The notes under the pieces were generated by a model that saw only the letters and a program-made list of their open reading frames with translations, did no database searches and was not told the origin of the DNA. Positions 8,390 to 17,178 of a DNA stretch of 64,000 nt are shown here, piece after piece. The stretch covers positions 124,001 through 188,000 of the forward strand of contig QFQP01000001.1 in NCBI GenBank assembly GCA_003243425.1, given 5' to 3'. A program made the position numbers and the translations under genes. Source of the stretch: Archangium gephyra. Lineage in GTDB: Bacteria; Myxococcota; Myxococcia; Myxococcales; Myxococcaceae. Numbering within the stretch: position 1 is the first letter of the stretch; the number at the start of each line of letters is the position of its first letter.

Positions 8390-9750
8390 CCACCCGTTTC
8401 CGGCCCGAGGCAGTCGTCGTCGGCGGCGTCGTACGGCGCGGCGTTTCGCTGCTCGTCAGTGACGACGGCGTGGTGCTGCCGGCCGACGCCCAGGTTGGTG
8501 ACGTGGTCGACGTGCCGATGCCGGGGCGAATCGTGGTGCCCGGTTTCGTGAACGGTCACTCGCATGCGTTTCAACGCGTGCTGCGCGGCCGCACCGAGTT
8601 TCTGGCTGCGGGCCACGAGCGCGACGATTTCTGGAGCTGGCGTGAGGCGATGTACGCCGCCGCCACCGCGCTCTCACCGGAGCAGCTCTACGACGTCAGC
8701 CGGCAGTGCTTTCTCGAGATGGCGCTCGCGGGCGTCACCACCGTCGGTGAGTTCCACTACCTGCATCACCAGCCCGACGGCACGCCCTACGACGACGTGC
8801 ACCTGCTGGCCCGCCAGGTCATCGCTGCGGCGCGTGACGTCGGCCTGCGCATGGTGCTGCTGCGGGTCGGCTATGCGCGCGCGGGCTTCGGGCTGGCTCC
8901 CAATCCGCGGCAGCGGCGCTTCATCGAGAAAGACGTCGACACGTACCTGGGCCGCACGCACGAGCTGGCGGCGCTGACGAAGCGCGACGCGCTGGTGACG
9001 GTGGGCCTCGCGCCGCACTCGGTGCGCGCGGTGCCGAAAACGTGGTTGTCGACCATCTCCCGCGAGTGGACGCACGGCCCATTGCACATGCACGTGTCGG
9101 AGCAGCCCGCGGAGCTTCGCGCCTGCGAAGCCGAGTACGGCGTGACGCCCGTGCAGCTGCTCGAGCGTGAAGGGTTGCTGACCGAGCGCTTCACCGCCGT
9201 GCACGCGATTCATCTGCACGACGCGGAGGTCGCCGCCCTCGGCCGCGCGCGCGCCACCGTCTGTGCCTGCCCTTCGACCGAGCGGAATCTGGGCGACGGC
9301 ATCGTGAAGGCCGACGAGCTGCTCGCGGCCGGCGCGCACGTGAGCCTCGGCTCCGACAGTCACGCGCACATCGGCATGCTGGAAGAAGCGCAGATGCTCG
9401 AAGGCCACCTGCGACTGCTCCGGCTGCGTCGCAACGTGCTCGACCCCGGTCGGGGTGAACCCGACGGCGTCGCCAGGCGGCTGCTCGACACGCTCACGCT
9501 GGCCGGAGATCGCAGCCTCGGCCTCGCGCCGGGTACGCTGCTGCCCGGCAGTCGTGCCGATTTCGTGGGCCTCGACCTGCAGCACCCCACGTTGCTGGGG
9601 GTGAGCGACGCGCGCGTGTTGCTGGGCGCGCCTTCTTCGGCCGTGCGAGAGGTGGTCGTGAACGGGCGCACCATCGTCAACGAGGGCCGGCACGCCGCGC
9701 AGCTCGACGTCGCCAGGCGGTTCGAAGCAGTGATGCACACACTTGTCTGA
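8386..9750 (+). CDS. hutF: Formimidoylglutamate deiminase
   Basis: 454 residues, an amidohydrolase that hydrolyses N-formimidoyl-L-glutamate to N-formyl-L-glutamate and ammonia in the long branch of histidine degradation; cytosolic. The ATG at 8386 overlaps the DUF420 stop (ATGA); a longer frame beginning at 8269 would only read through the neighbour. Metal ligands are visible: HSH at 58-60, HVSEQ with His236 and Glu239, His276 or His278 in AVHAIHLHD, and Asp324 in LGSDSH. The segments GLAPHSVRAV and CPSTERNLGDG are characteristic of HutF rather than of guanine deaminase or other cyclic amidohydrolases. Length is typical (about 450). No other hut gene is in the window, so the rest of the pathway must lie elsewhere. 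Substrate is inferred from these signatures. Confidence 0.9.
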   Translation: MTTRFRPEAVVVGGVVRRGVSLLVSDDGVVLPADAQVGDVVDVPMPGRIVVPGFVNGHSHAFQRVLRGRTEFLAAGHERDDFWSWREAMYAAATALSPEQLYDVSRQCFLEMALAGVTTVGEFHYLHHQPDGTPYDDVHLLARQVIAAARDVGLRMVLLRVGYARAGFGLAPNPRQRRFIEKDVDTYLGRTHELAALTKRDALVTVGLAPHSVRAVPKTWLSTISREWTHGPLHMHVSEQPAELRACEAEYGVTPVQLLEREGLLTERFTAVHAIHLHDAEVAALGRARATVCACPSTERNLGDGIVKADELLAAGAHVSLGSDSHAHIGMLEEAQMLEGHLRLLRLRRNVLDPGRGEPDGVARRLLDTLTLAGDRSLGLAPGTLLPGSRADFVGLDLQHPTLLGVSDARVLLGAPSSAVREVVVNGRTIVNEGRHAAQLDVARRFEAVMHTLV

Positions 9751-9789
9751 CGGGTTGGGTACCGTCGACAATTTCAAGAGCAGTTCATC

Positions 9790-9797
9790 GGAGGGGA
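9790..9797 (+). promoter_or_regulatory. Strong Shine-Dalgarno GGAGGGGA
   Basis: A purine-rich ribosome binding site lies eight bases before the ATG at 9805 and decides that start. It is also the kind of G-rich target that the C7 loops of the small RNAs at 26335-26693 could pair with, though no interaction is shown. Confidence 0.6.
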
Positions 9798-9804
9798 AAC
9801 TCAC

Positions 9805-12381
9805 ATGACGAAGATGCGATTCACGTGCCTCGCGTTGGCGCTGGGGCTGTTTGCGTGCGGTCCGGCCGGGAAGATCACCGGTCGCGTGACCGTCGAAGGC
9901 GGTTCGAGCGCCGGCGTCGCGGTGTTCGCGTACGGCGCGGCGAGCGCGGCCACGGTGACCAACTCCGAAGGTGCGTTCACGTTCGCGGGCTTGCCCGACG
10001 GTGAATACGTGGTGCGCGCCACGCTGCGTGACGCCGACGTCGAAGAGCTCAGCACCGCCACGACCATCAGCAACGGCGGCACGGCGGCTCCGGAGCCGGT
10101 GTTGGCGTTCAAGGCCTCTGCAGCCACGGTGACCGGGCGCGTGGTGTTCGCCGACGGCAGCGAAGCGGGCAACCTGTCGGTCATCGCCACGGGCCCCGAG
10201 ACGGTCGGCACGCGCACCGAGGTGAACGGCTCGTTCACGTTCTCGAAGATCAAGAACGGTGCGTACGTCGTCAGCGTCGAGGTGCGTGACACGCGCGAAG
10301 GTCGCGTGGGCATCGGCGTCGCGGCCGACGGCACGAAGGACGTGGGCGAGCTGCGCTTGACGCCGGTCGGTCAGTTGAAGGGCGTGGCCACGTTCGGCGG
10401 CATGCCGGCGGCGGGCGTGACGGTGTGGGTGCCGGGCACCAGCGTCTCGTCGGTGACCGACGGCGTCGGCGCGTTCTCGCTGGTCGACGTGCCGACGGGG
10501 AATCAGACGGTCATCGCGAAGATCGGCGAAGAGCCGTTCACGCGCTCCATCAACGCGGCGGTGACGGTGGTGCGCGGCGTGAATCCCGACCTGCAGCTCA
10601 CGTTGATGGACGACCCGCCGAAGACGGGCACCATTCAGGGCACCATCACGTTCCGCGGCCCGCGTGACCCGCGCAACATTCAGCTCTCGGTGCTGGGCAC
10701 CTCGGTGACCGGCGCGCCGTCGGCCAACGGCACGTACACGTTGATGGCGCCGGTCGGTGAGTGGGAGGTCATCGCCACCGCGCCGTCGCACCCGAAGCTG
10801 AGCCTGGGCCGCGTGACGGTTCGTGAGGGGCAGGTCACGCAGCTGCCCGGCGCGCAGCTGTCGTTCTACCGCACCATCTTCCGCAGCAACGCGCCCATGA
10901 GCGTGAGCACGGGCTTCGGGCTGGGGTTCGACAACCACGCGTGGGGCATCACCAACATCGATGACGGCTCCGACAACCGCCTGGCGCTGGTGCACGCCAT
11001 CACCGGCGAGCTGCGCTTCCTCGCGTCGGGCGCGTATTCCAGCCCGATCATCTCGCGAAACGGCAAGTACGCGGCCTGGTCTGCCGCCAACGCGGTGTTC
11101 GTCTACGAAATGGCGACTGGCGCCATCTCGGTGTTCAACGACGTCGACCCGCTGTCCTCCTTCGTGTTCTCGACTGACGAGTCGACGCTCTTCGTGGTGC
11201 GCAACCCCATGGGCGGCAGCACGCTGCGCCGCATTCCGCTCGCCAACCCGATGGCCGCGGTGACGTTCCCGTCGACCGGCGTGTCGACGCACATCGTGTC
11301 GCAGTCGAACGACCGCTTCTTCGTGCGCGAAGGGTCGACCGATTACCGGCTCGTCACGCCGCTCATCGACCTCGAAGACGCGTTCACCAACGTGACCGGC
11401 ACCTTGAACACGACGCCGACCGCGTGGGCGTACACGGACTGTGCGGTGACCTGCCAGCTCAAGTTGCTGTCTCCCGCGTCGACGATGGCGGCGGTCGCGG
11501 TGTCTGGCTTCTCGGTCGTCAACAACGGGCTGAACACCTCGAGCTTGAACGCCTCGGGTGAGTACCCGTGCTTCAAGGTCGTGGCCTCCGGCGTGACGTT
11601 CTGCGCGAAGGCGACCGACGGCACGCGCTACCCGCTGCCCAATGACGTCACCACGCTTCGCTACAACACGACGGGCACCCGCATGATCTACACGTACGCG
11701 GCGGGCGGCGGCGTGAGTGGCCTGCGCGAAGACGCGGTGCCTCCCTCGGCGTCGACGGTGGACCTCGACACCAGCATGAACGGCTGGAACGTGAACTGGC
11801 TCTCGCCCACGCGCGCCTTCGGCCTCGAAGGTGGCGCCGCTGCGGGTCGCAAGGTGCGCCTCGTCACCGCCGGCACCGCTGCGCCCGTCGACACCGACAC
11901 CGGTACGCAGGCCTTCAACGTCGTCGGCCCGCTGCTCGTGTACTCGCAACAGAGCACCTCGAAGTGGCGCGCGATTCTGGGCGACGGCCCCACGCGTCCG
12001 CTCGACATTCCGCTGACGCAGTCGCCGTCGCTGTCTGCGCGCGCGTTCCAGGGCGACACCCTGACCAGGTTCGGTCAGGTCGCGGTGCCCAGCGACTCGG
12101 TCGTCATGCACATCATCGACGAGAACGCCGGCATGGTGCGCAAGCTCAACGAAGGGCGCTGCTCCGCCAGCATCCGCAGCGGTGCAATGGAGCTGTGCGT
12201 GGCCTCGAGGCCCGGCTCGGGAACGACGTACTTCTTCCAGTACCAGGGCGCGGCGTCGTTCGAATATCTCGACGGCTCAGCCTCCACGGTCGGCATCATC
12301 GGCACGCAGACCGTGGCGCTTGGTGCGGTGGCGCTGTCGCTCGATTCGCGTGAGCTGCTGCTCGGCTCGTTCTCACCCTGA
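9805..12381 (+). CDS. Lipoprotein with four carboxypeptidase-regulatory-like repeats and a propeller-like C-terminus
   Basis: 858 residues. The signal ends in LGLFAC, a lipobox. Four Ig-like repeats of the carboxypeptidase D regulatory type follow at about residues 23-75, 108-165, 190-245 and 272-335, each with the pattern ITGRVTxxGG...V.V.....TNSEGAFTFAGLPDGEYVV. From about 350 to the end the chain looks like a WD/TolB-type beta propeller that repeatedly uses phrases such as LVHAITGELRFLASGAY and RRIPLANP. This is a common architecture for myxobacterial surface proteins and suggests adhesion or polysaccharide binding, but no catalytic residues can be identified. It appears to be monocistronic or the first gene before argE, which begins 31 bases after its stop. 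Confidence 0.85.
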   Translation: MTKMRFTCLALALGLFACGPAGKITGRVTVEGGSSAGVAVFAYGAASAATVTNSEGAFTFAGLPDGEYVVRATLRDADVEELSTATTISNGGTAAPEPVLAFKASAATVTGRVVFADGSEAGNLSVIATGPETVGTRTEVNGSFTFSKIKNGAYVVSVEVRDTREGRVGIGVAADGTKDVGELRLTPVGQLKGVATFGGMPAAGVTVWVPGTSVSSVTDGVGAFSLVDVPTGNQTVIAKIGEEPFTRSINAAVTVVRGVNPDLQLTLMDDPPKTGTIQGTITFRGPRDPRNIQLSVLGTSVTGAPSANGTYTLMAPVGEWEVIATAPSHPKLSLGRVTVREGQVTQLPGAQLSFYRTIFRSNAPMSVSTGFGLGFDNHAWGITNIDDGSDNRLALVHAITGELRFLASGAYSSPIISRNGKYAAWSAANAVFVYEMATGAISVFNDVDPLSSFVFSTDESTLFVVRNPMGGSTLRRIPLANPMAAVTFPSTGVSTHIVSQSNDRFFVREGSTDYRLVTPLIDLEDAFTNVTGTLNTTPTAWAYTDCAVTCQLKLLSPASTMAAVAVSGFSVVNNGLNTSSLNASGEYPCFKVVASGVTFCAKATDGTRYPLPNDVTTLRYNTTGTRMIYTYAAGGGVSGLREDAVPPSASTVDLDTSMNGWNVNWLSPTRAFGLEGGAAAGRKVRLVTAGTAAPVDTDTGTQAFNVVGPLLVYSQQSTSKWRAILGDGPTRPLDIPLTQSPSLSARAFQGDTLTRFGQVAVPSDSVVMHIIDENAGMVRKLNEGRCSASIRSGAMELCVASRPGSGTTYFFQYQGAASFEYLDGSASTVGIIGTQTVALGAVALSLDSRELLLGSFSP

Positions 12382-12412
12382 ACGAAGCAGTCGAAGTGCT
12401 AAGCACGTCACC

Positions 12413-13534
12413 ATGTCTTCGGGCCTGGTGACGTTGCTCCGCGAACTGGTGGCCATCGACTCGACCTCCACCCGCTCCAATCTGCCCATGGTCGACGCGC
12501 TGGAGCGAAAGCTCCGCGCGTTGAATTTTGTCTGCGAACGACAGAGCTATCGCGACAGCGCGGGCGTCGAAAAAGCCAACCTGCTCGCGCGCCGTGGCGA
12601 AGGCCTGCCCGAGCTCGCGCTCGTCGGTCACACCGACTGCGTGCCCTTCGACCCCGAGTGGACCGAAGCGCTGAACCTCACCGAGCGCGACGGCAAGCTG
12701 TACGGCCGCGGCTCGTGCGACACCAAGGCCTTCATCGCCTGCGCGCTCACCGCCGCCGAGAAGACGCACGGGCAGACCACGCGCCCGTTGTTGCTGGCCT
12801 TCACCGCCGACGAAGAGCTCGGCTGCGTCGGCGCCAAGAAGCTCGTCGAGGCCAACATCGGCCGCACGCGCCGCGCCATCATCGGCGAGCCCACGTCGCT
12901 GCGGCCCATTCGCGCCAACAAGGGCTACTGCCTCGCAGAAATCGACGTGCTCGGGAAAGAAGGTCACTCGGCGTACCCCGACACCGGCGCGTCGGCGATC
13001 TTCCGTGGCGCGCGGCTGCTCACCAAGCTCGAGCGCTATGCGCAGGGTGAGCTGCGCGCGCACGTGCACTCCGATTTCGTGCCCGCGTTCAGCACGCTCA
13101 ACGTGGGCATGGCGAACGGTGGCAAGGCCAAGAACGTCATCCCCGGCCACATGCGGCTGACGCTCGAGTGGCGCCCGTTGCCCACGCAGCCCGTGGAGGT
13201 CGTACTGCAGAAGGTCGAGGCGCTCATCGCCGAATGCCGCGCGGAAGAGCCGGGCTTCGAGGCGTCGATTCGCCCGTTGCGCATGGACCGTGGCTTCGAC
13301 ACCGAGTCGTCGGCCGACGTGGTGCAGTTCATCGCCGCGCAGACGGGCCGCGCCGTCGACACCGTGTCGTTCGGCACGGAGGGGCCGCAGCTCGCGGCGC
13401 TGGGCGCGGTGCCGGTCGTGTTCGGCCCCGGCGACATCACGGTCGCGCATCAGACCGGCGAGTACGTGCCCGTCGACGAGCTGCATCGCGCCGCTGAGGT
13501 GTTGGAAGCCGCGGTGCGGAACTTCTGCGCGTGA
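12413..13534 (+). CDS. argE: Acetylornithine deacetylase-type M20 metallopeptidase
   Basis: 373 residues of the M20 family. Dinuclear zinc site residues are clear: HTD with His73 and Asp75, Asp103 in GRGSCDTKA, the catalytic Glu134 and ligand Glu135 in DEELGCVG, Glu159 in GEPTSL, and a final His in the VAHQTGE segment near residue 345. GRGSCDTKA and the GEPTxL motif fit acetylornithine deacetylase, which removes acetate from N-acetylornithine in arginine synthesis; succinyl-diaminopimelate desuccinylase or a related N-acyl amino acid deacylase cannot be excluded. The ATG at 12413 gives the family's usual length; the frame is open further upstream to 12182 but that overlaps the preceding gene. 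The downstream 64-residue gene starts on its stop (GTGA). Cytosolic. Confidence 0.85.
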   Translation: MSSGLVTLLRELVAIDSTSTRSNLPMVDALERKLRALNFVCERQSYRDSAGVEKANLLARRGEGLPELALVGHTDCVPFDPEWTEALNLTERDGKLYGRGSCDTKAFIACALTAAEKTHGQTTRPLLLAFTADEELGCVGAKKLVEANIGRTRRAIIGEPTSLRPIRANKGYCLAEIDVLGKEGHSAYPDTGASAIFRGARLLTKLERYAQGELRAHVHSDFVPAFSTLNVGMANGGKAKNVIPGHMRLTLEWRPLPTQPVEVVLQKVEALIAECRAEEPGFEASIRPLRMDRGFDTESSADVVQFIAAQTGRAVDTVSFGTEGPQLAALGAVPVVFGPGDITVAHQTGEYVPVDELHRAAEVLEAAVRNFCA

Positions 13535-13725
13535 AGAAGGAAGTTGCTCACGATTTTCCGCGTGAAATCGGGCGCCCGGCGACGAACGCGCTGCTGCACG
13601 GGGGCTACACGCGCCTCGCGCAGGTGTTGAAGCTGAGCGACGCGGCGCTGCTGGCGAGGCACGGCGTGGGGCCGACGGCGGTGAAGCGCCTTCGCGCCGC
13701 GCGCTCGCTCAAGCCGAAGAAGTAG
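13531..13725 (+). CDS. Small helix-hairpin-helix protein
   Basis: 64 residues. The GTG at 13531 overlaps the argE stop by four bases, which argues for coupled translation and for this being a genuine gene. The middle (residues 14-57) reads as a helix-hairpin-helix fold: ATNALLHGGYTRLAQVLK, then LARHGVGPTAVKRLRAA, with the Gly-x-Gly-Pro hairpin typical of HhH DNA-binding modules such as the RNA polymerase alpha C-terminal domain. It is basic and ends in KPKK. Proteins of this size and form are usually annotated only as HhH-domain proteins. DNA binding is likely by fold; the target is unknown. Confidence 0.7.
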   Translation: MKKEVAHDFPREIGRPATNALLHGGYTRLAQVLKLSDAALLARHGVGPTAVKRLRAARSLKPKK

Positions 13726-13738
13726 GCTCCCGCCCGGC

Positions 13739-15712
13739 GTGAGACGGCTCCTCGTCAGCGGCGTGGTGGTCATGCTGGCATGCAGTCCCCCACCCACCGC
13801 ACCTCCACCGGTCGATGCAGGTGCGCTCCCCGTGGCGTGTTCCACCGCCGACGACTGCGTGGCGCTCGACGCCGTGTGCCGTCAGCGCGTGTGCCAGCAC
13901 GACGTGCCCTGCGCCGATGATCTCGAGTGCGGTCTGGGCGAGCGCTGCGTGACCGGCCGGTGCCGTTTTCGCGGGTGCTCCACCGACGACGATTGCGGGA
14001 GCGGCTTGTGCGACGCGACCACGTTCTCGTGTGCGGAGTGCGGTTCGAACGACGACTGCGCGGGCGACACGCCGGTCTGTCATCGCGGGCTGCGACGGTG
14101 CGTGGCGTGCGCGGGTGACAGTGACTGTCAGCCTCCGGGGCAGCCGCATTGCTCGACGAGCGGCACGTGCGTGGCGTGCACCGCCGACGCGCATTGCGGC
14201 CAGGGCTTCATCTGCAGCTCCGGGAATCTCTGCGTCGGTGCGTCACTCAACGCGCCCTGCCCGGGTGGCACGGCCTGCGGGGCGGGGTTGGTCTGCGTGA
14301 ACGTCGGCTCCACGCCGACGTGTCTTCAGGCGTGTGCGGTCTACGCGCCGGAATGTGAGGGCGGGCAGCTCTGCCACGGGCTCTCGTATTCGGCGTCGAC
14401 CTCGTTGGTGTTCGAAGCGAGCGGCCCGTTGGGCGTGTGTTTCGTACCGCAAGCCGGGCAACGCGCGCTGCGTGAGCCGTGTGTTCGTAGCAGCGCGGGC
14501 AGCAACTGCCGCCCCGACCTCCGTTGCATGCCCGAGACCGCGACGCTCGCGCTGTGCCGCGCGTATTGCGACCCGCTGACCTCGGGCGCGTGCTCGGCGG
14601 GCGAGGTGTGCACGGCGTTCGTCGGTGACTTCGCGGGCCGTGAATATGGCGTGTGCCTGCCCGACACCGGCTTCGGAGCGCGCTGTGCGCGTGACGGCGC
14701 CTGTCGCGCCGGGCTGAGTTGTCAGCCGTGGGACGACCCGCAGGCGCTCGACCTGGTGTCGGGGGTCTGCCAGTTCCCCCCGGGCGACGGCGGTGTCGTC
14801 GCGCCGTGTTCGTCGCAGCCGCCGAGCGACGGCGGCGTGCTGGCCGCGAACCGGCAGTGCCGCAGCGGTGCCTGCGTCGGCGACCCGCTCGCGCCCGGCG
14901 CGCCCTCTTTCTGCTTCACCGCGTGCGAGCGCGACGACGATTGTGCCGACGCTGGCGTGTGCGACGGCGAGTTCACGCTCACCACCGCCTACGGCATCTC
15001 AGGCCAGATGCGCGGCTGCCGGCCGGCGTGTGAGAGCGCCGCTGACTGCGAGCGCTACGACGCGGGGCTGACGTGCCGCGCGCGCATCGTGTCGTCGCCG
15101 ACCGCGCCGGAGTTCAGCGCCACGTGCAGCCCTCCTTCGGGCAGCGGCGAAGGTGGCGCGCCGTGCTCGGCCGACGGCGAGTGCCGCAGCAACTTCTGCG
15201 TGCTCGATGACTCGCGCGGGGTGCGGCGCAGCGGTGCGTGCGCGACGTTCTGCGGCTCCGTCTCGGAGTGCAGCGCCGACGCCGGTGTGACGCTCGAGTG
15301 TGCGCCGCGGGTGTTCCTCGTTTCCCGCGGGCGCGATGGGGTGGCGAACTCGGCTGACGACGTCGTCGCCACGCGACGGTCCTGCGTGGGCGTCACGTGT
15401 GTGAATGACGACGCGTGCGATGCCGGGGTGTGCAGCCTGCAGCGAGGCGCGGTCGATGACGCGGCGTTGGTTCAGCGCTGCGCTCCGCGAACGGTGGGCG
15501 TCAAGCGCGGCGGTGAAGCGTGTGTCACCGACGCCGAGTGTCGAAGTGGCGCGTGCGGAACGTTGCAGGCCCCGTCGCCGGGGCTCGGGCGCGCGTGCTT
15601 CGAGGCGTGTGGAGATTCATCGACGTGCGCCGCGGGGCAGACCTGCCGCACGGCGACGCTGCTGGTCCCCGCGTCGAGCGGCCCCGTCGCGGTCGACAGT
15701 TGCGCGCCCTGA
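13739..15712 (+). CDS. Cys-rich multi-repeat lipoprotein
   Basis: 657 residues. The GTG start at 13739 is followed by a signal ending in VVMLAC (lipobox) and a Pro-rich linker. The rest is a string of disulfide-type modules of the form C-x4-5-DC-x4-C-x3-C (for example CSTADDC, CADDLEC, CSTDDDC, CGSNDDC, CSADGEC, CVNDDAC, CVTDAEC), the Dickkopf/EGF-like repeat very common in myxobacterial surface proteins. No catalytic motif is visible. It lies 13 bases after the HhH gene and converges with the LysR gene, with eight bases between the two stops. Confidence 0.85.
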   Translation: MRRLLVSGVVVMLACSPPPTAPPPVDAGALPVACSTADDCVALDAVCRQRVCQHDVPCADDLECGLGERCVTGRCRFRGCSTDDDCGSGLCDATTFSCAECGSNDDCAGDTPVCHRGLRRCVACAGDSDCQPPGQPHCSTSGTCVACTADAHCGQGFICSSGNLCVGASLNAPCPGGTACGAGLVCVNVGSTPTCLQACAVYAPECEGGQLCHGLSYSASTSLVFEASGPLGVCFVPQAGQRALREPCVRSSAGSNCRPDLRCMPETATLALCRAYCDPLTSGACSAGEVCTAFVGDFAGREYGVCLPDTGFGARCARDGACRAGLSCQPWDDPQALDLVSGVCQFPPGDGGVVAPCSSQPPSDGGVLAANRQCRSGACVGDPLAPGAPSFCFTACERDDDCADAGVCDGEFTLTTAYGISGQMRGCRPACESAADCERYDAGLTCRARIVSSPTAPEFSATCSPPSGSGEGGAPCSADGECRSNFCVLDDSRGVRRSGACATFCGSVSECSADAGVTLECAPRVFLVSRGRDGVANSADDVVATRRSCVGVTCVNDDACDAGVCSLQRGAVDDAALVQRCAPRTVGVKRGGEACVTDAECRSGACGTLQAPSPGLGRACFEACGDSSTCAAGQTCRTATLLVPASSGPVAVDSCAP

Positions 15713-15720
15713 GCGTCGGT

Positions 15721-16641
15721 TCAGCTCTCGGCGTCGGGCACCGCCAGCAGCTCCTGTTCGTCGCGGTTCAACAGCGGGCTGACCAACGGGTGTTGGTACT
15801 TCCGGTCGAGCGTGATGGCGAAGAAGCCTTCGGAGAGCTTCGGCACTTCGGACATCTCGAAGAGCGCCCCGCGCCGCAGCTCTTCACGAACGACCACCGA
15901 CGGTACGAGCGCGATGGCGTCGGTGTCGAGCGCGACCAGGCGAATGGTGGCCATGTCGTCGATTTCGGCGACCACGCGTGGGCGCACTTCGAAGTTGGCG
16001 CACACGGCCTCGAAGTCGGCGCGGAGCACGCTCGACGGCCCCGGCAGAATCATCGGCGCGTGGTGCAGGTCGTGCGGGAACCTGAAGCGGGCCGCGCGGC
16101 GCGTCGACACCAGGCTGGCCGGTTGGCGCGCCAGCAGGTGAGAGCGCAGCGCGCCGGTGGCGGGGGCGGGCTGGTTGGCGAGCACCATGTCCAGGTCGTG
16201 CGCTTCCAGGCGTCGCAGCAGCTCCTCGGCGCTGCCGGAGGTGATGCGCAGGCGCACGTTGGCCCTGCCGACGATCGGCCTGAGGAACGAGCGCTGAAAG
16301 TTCCGTGAGAGCGTGGCCACGGCCCCCACGTGAAAGAGCTGGTTGCGGCGGCGGCGCGCCTTGAGCGTGGAGACCAGTTCTTCCCCCGACGCGAAGATCT
16401 CCTCGGCGTAGGCCTGCACCAGCTTCCCGGCTTCGGTGAGCACCAGCCTCCGGCCCGCCCGCTCGAAGAGCTCGGCGTCGAGCTGGTCCTGCAGCTGTTT
16501 GATTTGCGACGACAGCGCCGAGGGGGCCACGCGCAGCTGCTCGGCGGCCCGCGTGAGGTTCCCGTTGCGGGCGACCGCCCAGAAGTACTGCAGGTGGTGG
16601 AAGTTGAGCGCGACCCGCTTCACGGCCTTGTCGTTCTTCAT
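15721..16641 (-). CDS. LysR family transcriptional regulator, NhaR-like
   Basis: 306 residues from the ATG at 16641; a second ATG at 16671 would add ten basic residues and cannot be excluded because neither start has a good Shine-Dalgarno. The N-terminal winged helix (about 15-70) begins LNFHHLQYFWAVARNGNLTRAAEQL and closes with LFERAGRRLVLTEAGKLVQAYA. The HLxYFW...GN opening is the NhaR style, the LysR-type activator of Na+/H+ antiporter and polysaccharide genes in Escherichia coli. A periplasmic-binding-like effector domain fills residues 85-300. It is transcribed away from the dab unit, with only 84 bases between the starts, so it is the best candidate regulator of that unit, probably sensing sodium, pH or inorganic-carbon state. 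The effector is inference. Confidence 0.9.
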   Translation of the reverse strand: MKNDKAVKRVALNFHHLQYFWAVARNGNLTRAAEQLRVAPSALSSQIKQLQDQLDAELFERAGRRLVLTEAGKLVQAYAEEIFASGEELVSTLKARRRRNQLFHVGAVATLSRNFQRSFLRPIVGRANVRLRITSGSAEELLRRLEAHDLDMVLANQPAPATGALRSHLLARQPASLVSTRRAARFRFPHDLHHAPMILPGPSSVLRADFEAVCANFEVRPRVVAEIDDMATIRLVALDTDAIALVPSVVVREELRRGALFEMSEVPKLSEGFFAITLDRKYQHPLVSPLLNRDEQELLAVPDAES

Positions 16642-16725
16642 TCGAGAACGTTTGTAGCGAAATTGGGTCATAGAAGAGAACTGTCACGGTCCGTAGAAGC
16701 CGCGCACCTGCCCCGGAGCCGCGCG
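16642..16725. promoter_or_regulatory. Divergent control region between the LysR gene and the dab unit
   Basis: 84 bases separate the two start codons and must contain both promoters. I see AT-richer sequence around 16640-16685, including TTTGTAGCGAAA, which has the T-N11-A spacing LysR proteins use, but no well-matched operator. Confidence 0.35.
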
Positions 16726-17178
16726 ATGACCGAACCCGCCTTCGATGTGACGCCTCTGCCTGTCGCGATGATCATCTCGCCCGTCGTGCGTTCCCGCCTG
16801 TGGTGGGGGCCGCTGCACCGCGCCACGGCGGCGATTCAGATTCACCGGCTCGGCCGCGCGCACGGCACCACGGTGCTGCGCGTCGACCTCGAGCACGCCG
16901 TCGAGCGGCTCCTGGTGGAGCGCATTCTGGTGTGCGGCGAGGGTCACGACGACGTGTTGCCTGACACGTTCCTCTCGGCGGTGGCCGCCGTGGAGCGTGA
17001 GCTCTCGGCGATGCGGGCAGAGCGCAGGCCCCGGGTGGACGCGGTGTGGCTCAACCGCACGCGCAACCAGTTCTCCGTCATGCGCGCCGGTGAGAGCGCG
17101 CCCCGGTTCGTGGCGGCTTTCGAAGACCCGATGCTCGAGGCGCTGCTCCGGCCTCCGGCGCAGTGGGCGCCGCAATGA
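16726..17178 (+). CDS. Unrecognised 150-residue protein, first gene of the dab unit
   Basis: I do not recognise this protein. The ATG at 16726 is the first in frame after the LysR gene and gives 150 residues without a signal peptide or membrane segment. It has a Trp-Trp pair near residue 26 (RSRLWWGPLHRA), an Arg/His-rich stretch, then alternating short helices. The sequence LVCGEGHDDVLPDTFL and an R-x-N-Q pair near residue 108 are the only conspicuous motifs. It overlaps the DUF6671 gene by four bases (ATGA at 17175) and so is co-translated with it, which suggests a linked role with inorganic-carbon uptake or with DUF6671. Confidence 0.65.
   Translation: MTEPAFDVTPLPVAMIISPVVRSRLWWGPLHRATAAIQIHRLGRAHGTTVLRVDLEHAVERLLVERILVCGEGHDDVLPDTFLSAVAAVERELSAMRAERRPRVDAVWLNRTRNQFSVMRAGESAPRFVAAFEDPMLEALLRPPAQWAPQ

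Noticed and set aside
8674..12111. A 1145-codon open frame on the minus strand
   Set aside because: It lies opposite hutF and the regulatory-like lipoprotein, has an Arg/His/Ala-rich shadow composition and no domain pattern. Long antisense frames are expected at this GC content.
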